A stretch of 64,000 nucleotides of DNA, taken from G963663365 sp963663365. Its GTDB lineage: Bacteria > Hinthialibacterota > Hinthialibacteria > Hinthialibacterales > G963663365. Where the stretch lies: contig CAXXIH010000008.1 in NCBI GenBank assembly GCA_963663365.2, positions 1,054,001-1,118,000 of the forward strand, in the 5' to 3' direction. The translations under genes were made by a program, and so were the position numbers. Under the pieces are notes generated by a model, which saw nothing but the letters and a program-made list of their open reading frames with translations, ran no database searches and had not been told where the DNA came from. Every line of letters starts with the position of its first letter. Positions within the stretch are counted from its first letter, which is position 1. This document shows positions 59,624 through 64,000 of the stretch, piece after piece.

Positions 59624-60117
59624 AAGTTTCTACTCCAAAATGATTGGTCTCTCATAAAGGTTTTCTCACCTAAAATGATCTTACAAGCAAGGACATAGAG
59701 CGGATAGACGGCACTTTGGTCCAAAACACGCATACATGCAGCTGAAGTTTCATCGATGCTGCCGATTGAGAGACAGAGGCAAAGGGAAAAGAGGCATAAG
59801 CCAAAGATTTTCAACGAATTGAAAACCAATGGGTGTAAAATGGGCGTATGCTCCTAGCCATAAAGGGCTACCGTGTTTTATGCTAAATACCCCCACGACA
59901 CTAAGAACTAGGAATCATTGAGGATACCTTGGGAGGGGATAGAAAATCCCAAGGCAAAGGCCATAGAGGAAGATAGGGGACAGTGCAGGCAAAGTTCTGC
60001 GGATTTGCAGCGCAGGAATGAGATTCAGGCTCAGGGGCAGAAGTATGCCTCGAATTAGCACCATCCCGGAAAAATAACCCGAAGCCTTTTGCTTCGGATA
60101 CGAGAGAGAGAAACGTC
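59624..60117. other. Divergent region upstream of the DUF4838 gene and pntA
   Basis: No supported gene. It holds an 8-base perfect hairpin CCTTGGGA/TCCCAAGG (59927-59934 with 59947-59954) and the hairpin directly before pntA listed separately. A 69-codon minus-strand frame (59620-59829) has a hydrophobic start but no ribosome binding site that I could defend. Confidence 0.45.
60079..60097 (+). promoter_or_regulatory. Hairpin directly upstream of the pntA ribosome binding site
   Basis: CCGAAGC (60079-60085), loop CTTTT, GCTTCGG (60091-60097): a perfect 7-pair stem 4 bases before the GAGAGAG ribosome binding site and 20 bases before the ATG. Could influence translation or mRNA stability; not a terminator, since no T-run follows. 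Confidence 0.4.
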
Positions 60118-61299
60118 ATGATAGTAGGTGTTCCCAAGGAGACATTTCCCGGTGAACGCCGCGTGGCTCTTGTACCCGCCAGTATTCCGGCTCTAGCCAA
60201 GGCCGGGCTGGAAGTCTTGATCGAGACGGGTGCGGGACAACAGGCGGGTCTGCCGGACGATGAGTATGTACATAAAGGCGCAAAGATCGTGTCTTCCCGT
60301 AACGAGCTGTTTTCAGCGGCTGATGTGATTTTGCAGGTGCGTGCTCTTGGCGCGAATCCCGAAGGGATGGCTGATGACATCAATCTTATGCGGGAAGGCC
60401 AAAGCGTAATCGCCTTTCTAGAGCCATTGGGTGAAGCCAAAGCGTTGGAACCGGCGGCACAAAAAGGCATTACCGCTCTTTCTATGGAACTGATGCCGCG
60501 TATCACCCGTGCCCAGAGCATGGATGCGCTCTCTTCGATGGCCACCATTGCGGGATACAAAGCGGTTTTGGCGGCGGCGGATGCCCTGCCACGGATGTTT
60601 CCGATGATGATGACGGCAGCGGGCACCATCTCTCCTGCACGAGTTTTGGTGATCGGTGCAGGAGTCGCAGGCCTTCAGGCGATTGCCAGCGCGCGCCGGT
60701 TGGGTGCGGTGGTTCAAGCGTATGACATCCGGGCGGCGGTTAAAGAGCAGATCGAGAGCCTTGGCGCCAAATTCGTTGAGTTGCCTATCGAGGCGGGAGA
60801 TTCGGAAGACAAGGGCGGCTATGCCAAGGCCATGGATGAGGAGTTCTACCGAAAACAGCGCGAACTCATGGCTAAAGTCATGGCGGATAGCGATGTGGTG
60901 ATTTCAACCGCTGCCGTACCCGGCAAAAAGGCTCCAATCCTGGTAACGGAAGAGATGGTTAAGGGTATGAGCCCGGGTTCGGTCATCGTGGACCTGGCAG
61001 CCGAACGCGGCGGCAATTGCGAACTGACAGAGCCGGGAGCCACCAAAGAAGTACATGGTGTAACCCTGATTGGTCCGCTAAATGTGCCATCATCCGTGCC
61101 GTACCACGCGAGCCAAATGTACGCCAAAAACATCTCCACCTTCCTTTTGCACCTCGTAAAAGATGGAGCATTAAACCTGGATACCGAAGATGAAATAACT
61201 TCCGGAACGCTGGTTACACATGGCGGCCGTATCGTCCATTCCACTGTGCTCGAGATTCTGGGCAAACCATCACCCGGCACAGAAGGGAGTCAAAACTGA
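60118..61299 (+). CDS. pntAA: NAD(P) transhydrogenase subunit alpha, part 1
   Basis: The 393-residue NAD(H)-binding domain I. Visible motifs: GVPKETFPGERRVALVP at the N-terminus, 'ALSMELMPRITRAQSMDALSS' (the inter-domain loop), the Rossmann VLVIGAGVAGLQAIASARRLG, and 'MSPGSVIVDLAAERGGN'. It passes hydride between NADH and NADP with PntB. As in many bacteria the alpha chain is split; the membrane part is the next gene. The ATG at 60118 follows GAGAGAG and the stop overlaps the next ATG by one base. Confidence 0.96.
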   Translation: MIVGVPKETFPGERRVALVPASIPALAKAGLEVLIETGAGQQAGLPDDEYVHKGAKIVSSRNELFSAADVILQVRALGANPEGMADDINLMREGQSVIAFLEPLGEAKALEPAAQKGITALSMELMPRITRAQSMDALSSMATIAGYKAVLAAADALPRMFPMMMTAAGTISPARVLVIGAGVAGLQAIASARRLGAVVQAYDIRAAVKEQIESLGAKFVELPIEAGDSEDKGGYAKAMDEEFYRKQRELMAKVMADSDVVISTAAVPGKKAPILVTEEMVKGMSPGSVIVDLAAERGGNCELTEPGATKEVHGVTLIGPLNVPSSVPYHASQMYAKNISTFLLHLVKDGALNLDTEDEITSGTLVTHGGRIVHSTVLEILGKPSPGTEGSQN

Positions 61300-61586
61300 T
61301 GGAAATGTTCGTGATTATGCTAACGATTTTCGTGCTGGCGATTTTCGTCGGCTTCGAGGTTATCACCAAAGTCCCGCCCACTTTGCACACACCGTTGATG
61401 TCCGGCTCCAATGCCATTTCCGGAATCACCCTGGTAGGAGCGATCATCGCAGCCGGTGTCAATGAGCCGGGACTTGTGAAATATCTTGGATTTCTAGCCA
61501 TCATTTTTGCAACCATCAATGTGGTTGGAGGTTTTATGGTCACGCACCGTATGTTGGAAATGTTCCGTAAGAAAGACAAATCCTAA
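61299..61586 (+). CDS. pntAB: NAD(P) transhydrogenase subunit alpha, part 2
   Basis: A 95-residue membrane part of the alpha subunit with three helices: 'IMLTIFVLAIFVGFEVI', 'SNAISGITLVGAIIAAGV' and 'FLAIIFATINVVGGFMV'. VPPTLHTPLMSG-type sequence (here KVPPTLHTPLMSGSNAISG) is the family signature. It supplies helices to the proton channel. Its ATG shares a base with the previous stop (TGATG). It lies 17 bases before pntB, so all three genes are one transcript. Confidence 0.96.
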   Translation: MEMFVIMLTIFVLAIFVGFEVITKVPPTLHTPLMSGSNAISGITLVGAIIAAGVNEPGLVKYLGFLAIIFATINVVGGFMVTHRMLEMFRKKDKS

Positions 61587-61603
61587 GGGCTGAGGGTAGA
61601 GAC

Positions 61604-62986
61604 ATGAGTAACGCTTTATACAATCTCGCATATCTCGCCGCTTCGGTCCTGTTTATTTTTGGGATAAAAGGTTTAACCCATCCCCGGACCGCGGTACGCG
61701 GAAACCTGCTGGCTTCGATAGCCATGCTCATCGCCATCGTTGCCACATTGGCACAAGTTGAAGCCTATGGCTTGATCATCGCCGGAATGATTATCGGCGG
61801 ACTCATCGGCGCAATCTTGGCTATAAAAATTGAAATGACGGCAATGCCGCAGTTGGTCGCTCTCTTCAACGGCTTCGGGGGCGGCGCTTCGATTCTGGTG
61901 GCTGGCTGGGCATTGGTTGAGGCAACAACCGGTCATCTCTCACCCGATCTGCAAATGACCATTGCAACCGTGGCGTCCGGTGTCATCGGCGCAGTTACCT
62001 TCTGGGGCAGTTTAGCGGCCTTTGGAAAATTGCAGGGCCTTATTGGAGATGCCGCCGTGCTTTTCGGCGGACAACAAGTCATCAACGCCATTCTGGCCCT
62101 GGCCTCATTGGGGCTGGGTGTGGTAGTCGTCCTGAATCCCGAAGCGATATGGGCCTATTGGCTGCTGGTTGCCATCTCATCGGTGCTTGGTGTTTTACTG
62201 GTTATTCCCATCGGCGGTGCGGATATGCCTGTGGTGATTACGCTTTTGAACTCCTATTCCGGTTTGGCGGCCGCGGCAACCGGTTTTGTGCTTTCAAATA
62301 ATATGCTCATCATTACCGGCTCTTTGGTAGGCGCATCGGGAATTATCCTGACTCAAATCATGTGCAAGGCCATGAACCGCTCGCTTACCAATGTGCTGTT
62401 CGGTGTTCTTGCGCCTACAGAAGGCGGCCCCAGCGCAGACGATGTCTACGCAGGCAAAGTCAAATCGACATCAGCCGAAGAGGTCGCCATGCTCTTCGAT
62501 ACGGCCCGCCGTGTAGTGTTTGCACCGGGTTACGGCATGGCCGTTTCACAATGCCAACATGCTGTGAGGGACCTTACAAATCTTTTGGAATCGCGCGGCG
62601 TGGAAGTTGAATTCGCTGTACATCCCGTCGCGGGAAGAATGCCCGGCCACATGAATGTGCTTTTGGCCGAGGCCAATATCCCCTATGAAAAATTAAAAGA
62701 GATGGATGAAGTCAATCCGACTTTTGAACAAACCGATGTTGCCATCGTCATTGGCGCCAATGATGTTGTCAATCCGTTAGCACGCACGGATCCTACAAGC
62801 CCGATTGCCGGTATGCCGATTTTGGATGTCGATAAGGCCCGGACTGTAATTATGATCAAACGCAGCCTTAGTCCGGGATTCGCGGGCATCCCCAATCCAC
62901 TGTTTGCCGCTGATAATACATTGATGTTCTTCGGTGACGGCAAAAAGGCGCTGTTGGATTTGATTACAGCAGTCAAAGAAAGCTAA
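61604..62986 (+). CDS. pntB: NAD(P) transhydrogenase subunit beta
   Basis: 460 residues. About eight or nine membrane helices (residues 5-265) form the proton channel, including MPQLVALFNGFGGGASILV and 'DMPVVITLLNSYSGLAAAATG'. The soluble C-terminal domain III binds NADP(H): PGYGMAVSQCQHAV is the glycine-rich loop and 'VIGANDVVNPLARTDPTSPI' the conserved loop. With the two alpha parts it uses the proton gradient to make NADPH from NADH. A terminator follows at 63008-63042. Confidence 0.97.
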   Translation: MSNALYNLAYLAASVLFIFGIKGLTHPRTAVRGNLLASIAMLIAIVATLAQVEAYGLIIAGMIIGGLIGAILAIKIEMTAMPQLVALFNGFGGGASILVAGWALVEATTGHLSPDLQMTIATVASGVIGAVTFWGSLAAFGKLQGLIGDAAVLFGGQQVINAILALASLGLGVVVVLNPEAIWAYWLLVAISSVLGVLLVIPIGGADMPVVITLLNSYSGLAAAATGFVLSNNMLIITGSLVGASGIILTQIMCKAMNRSLTNVLFGVLAPTEGGPSADDVYAGKVKSTSAEEVAMLFDTARRVVFAPGYGMAVSQCQHAVRDLTNLLESRGVEVEFAVHPVAGRMPGHMNVLLAEANIPYEKLKEMDEVNPTFEQTDVAIVIGANDVVNPLARTDPTSPIAGMPILDVDKARTVIMIKRSLSPGFAGIPNPLFAADNTLMFFGDGKKALLDLITAVKES

Positions 62987-63007
62987 GTTCCTTTTCAATA
63001 GACGTTT

Positions 63008-63042
63008 ATGGCGGTTTTCGCACATGCGGAAGCCGCCATTTT
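63008..63042 (+). terminator. Terminator after pntB
   Basis: ATGGCGGTTTTCGC pairs with GCGGAAGCCGCCAT across the 4-base loop ACAT, with two G-T pairs, then TTTTAATTATT. It lies 21 bases after the pntB stop. The short T-run makes it a moderate one. Confidence 0.7.
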
Positions 63043-63196
63043 AATTATTGAAAAACTCCTATATCCGCCTTTTATCCTCAAAAAAAGCAACTTTGGCTCA
63101 ATACGCTCCGAAATGCTGCGTTGTATTGTCATAAAAGAAAATATGGCGCCAAAGAGGAACTGAAACGAAAACAATGAGAATAAAAGGAGGACAATT

Positions 63197-64000
63197 ATGA
63201 AACATCTGAAACAATCATTTAAATTTCTCACTTCATTTATCATATTCGGCTTTCTATGCAGTGGAATTGCCATCGCCCAAGATACCACCGAGCCACCCGC
63301 TATCGAGCATATTGTGGCTAAACGGGTGGAAAGATTGGACAATCGGCTCTCTTTGACCGATGAACAAGTGGCTGCAATTACGCAGATGTTTATTGCAAGC
63401 ATGGAGCAAGAAAAAGAAATTCATGAACAACTGAAATCCTTGAGCGAAAGAACCAAAACTAAATTAGAAGATTTATTGACCGACGAACAAAAAGAAAAAC
63501 TTGGTTCTATCGATCGCGCAATTGGCCATTTCGGTCCGCACGGTCCGCGAGGACAAGGTCCTGAAGGTTTTGAACCCGGCGAAGGTGGACGGCGAGGCCC
63601 TCATGGACGAGGCCCTGAAGGCGTTGAGCCCGACGAAGGCGGACGGCGTGGCCCTCGGGGCGGCTTCTTCAAGCACGTTGCAGAAGAGCTCGGCATTACT
63701 GAAGAACAGCATGAGCAAATCAAAGCCCTCATCGAAGAAGGAGCCAATCCCCGTGAAGCGATGGAGCAGGTTCTGACCGATGAACAAAAAGCACAGCTCG
63801 AAGAACTGCGTAAGAACCGTCCGGAACCACCGGAAGGTCCAAGGGGCCGGAAAGGACCTCGCGGAATCGAAGGTTTTCTGGAGCGCATCGGTGACAAAAT
63901 CGGCGTAACCGACGAACAGAAAGCGCAAATCGAAGTTCTCATCGCAGAAGGAACCAATCCCCGTGAAGCGATGGAACAGGTTTTGACCGATGAACAAAAA
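63197..64000 (+). CDS. Secreted LTxxQ-type repeat protein with Gly-Pro-Arg segments (partial)
   Basis: The frame is open from the ATG at 63197 to the window edge (268 codons, end missing). A strong AAAGGAGG precedes the start. A signal peptide (about 1-27, FLTSFIIFGFLCSGIAIA) leads to LTxxQ-like repeats: SLTDEQVAAI, LLTDEQKEKL, 'GITEEQHEQIKALIEEG' and 'GVTDEQKAQIEVLIAEG'. The last two start 70 residues apart and each ends in NPREAMEQVLTDEQK. Between them are Gly/Pro/Arg-rich stretches with a 20-22-residue repeat (RGPxGRGPEGxEPxEGGR, about 117-153). Spy/CpxP-like periplasmic proteins use LTxxQ motifs to bind unfolded proteins or metals; that role is only inferred here. Confidence 0.8.
   Translation, partial: MKHLKQSFKFLTSFIIFGFLCSGIAIAQDTTEPPAIEHIVAKRVERLDNRLSLTDEQVAAITQMFIASMEQEKEIHEQLKSLSERTKTKLEDLLTDEQKEKLGSIDRAIGHFGPHGPRGQGPEGFEPGEGGRRGPHGRGPEGVEPDEGGRRGPRGGFFKHVAEELGITEEQHEQIKALIEEGANPREAMEQVLTDEQKAQLEELRKNRPEPPEGPRGRKGPRGIEGFLERIGDKIGVTDEQKAQIEVLIAEGTNPREAMEQVLTDEQK

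Noticed and set aside
59620..59829. 69-codon minus-strand frame with a hydrophobic start before the DUF4838 gene
   Set aside because: It resembles a signal peptide, but has no clear ribosome binding site and runs to a stop exactly over the next start. Kept as a remote possibility only.
63473..63997. 174-codon minus-strand frame with repeated phenylalanine-rich blocks
   Set aside because: It is the reverse of the repeat protein on the plus strand, which has a signal peptide and a strong ribosome binding site. Repeats in one strand create long frames in the other.
1..64000. tRNA, rRNA, CRISPR arrays, prophage or intact insertion sequences
   Set aside because: I read all gene-free stretches and found no cloverleaf with TTCRA arm, no regularly spaced repeats and no transposase or integrase. 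Small non-coding RNAs cannot be excluded by reading alone.

Overview
The window looks like chromosomal DNA of an uncultured, Gram-negative, aerobic heterotroph. The prepilins with an invariant N-terminus and a C-terminal SNG-x-x-S-x-GDI motif, the many secreted propeller, glycosidase and DUF proteins, and the ActABCDEF-caa3 respiratory block resemble what is seen in Planctomycetes and in candidate phyla such as Sumerlaeota, Hydrogenedentota or Hinthialibacterota. This placement is an inference from gene content only. I found no rRNA, tRNA, CRISPR array, phage or intact transposase.

Layout. 0-1.7 kb: two tandem type IV prepilin-like genes. 1.9-7 kb: a compact plus-strand run of an HAD hydrolase, recF, a HisB/GmhB-like HAD protein, a membrane-anchored SNase-type nuclease and a hydantoinase/oxoprolinase-family protein. 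7-9.3 kb: a stand-alone HATPase overlapping a DUF115 (MptE-like/Maf) gene. 9.4-12.6 kb: an inverted repeat, an IscA-type Fe-S carrier, a MarR-type regulator with a cysteine-rich tail, and uvrC. 13-17 kb: a secreted DUF3748 (YidR-like) propeller behind a good promoter, and a secreted propeller-plus-toroid protein. 17-28.5 kb: a third prepilin, a GHMP sugar kinase, three glycosyltransferases, a membrane-anchored protein with two FlgG-like domains, NikR, a methyltransferase, a phosphoesterase and two secreted proteins. 28.7-31.2 kb: a GH78 rhamnosidase.

31-49 kb is a respiratory island. The minus-strand operon runs actA-B-C-D-E-F, a small membrane protein, sco, coxB (with fused cytochrome c), coxA, coxC, a subunit IV gene and a second subunit III gene. 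Heme A synthesis genes (ctaA and ctaB) and a DUF3179 protein lie beside it. Alternative complex III would oxidise quinol and pass electrons through cytochrome c to a caa3 oxidase whose catalytic subunit carries the YSHPxVY motif of the A2 type. Two diverged copies of a roughly 135-145 bp repeat with terminal inverted repeats sit inside this island.

49.5-64 kb: a fused NfnA-NfnB-type flavoprotein, a thioredoxin/NHL protein resembling animal NHLRC2, a GH127-type glycosidase with a LamG-like end coupled to a DUF4838 protein, a complete proton-translocating transhydrogenase (pntAA-AB-B), and the start of a secreted LTxxQ/Gly-Pro-Arg repeat protein cut off by the window edge. The window therefore combines aerobic respiration, NAD(P)H balancing and extracellular sugar-polymer breakdown. 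The least-explained items are the tandem FlgG-like membrane protein, the cysteine-tailed MarR protein beside iscA, and the repeat protein at the right edge.
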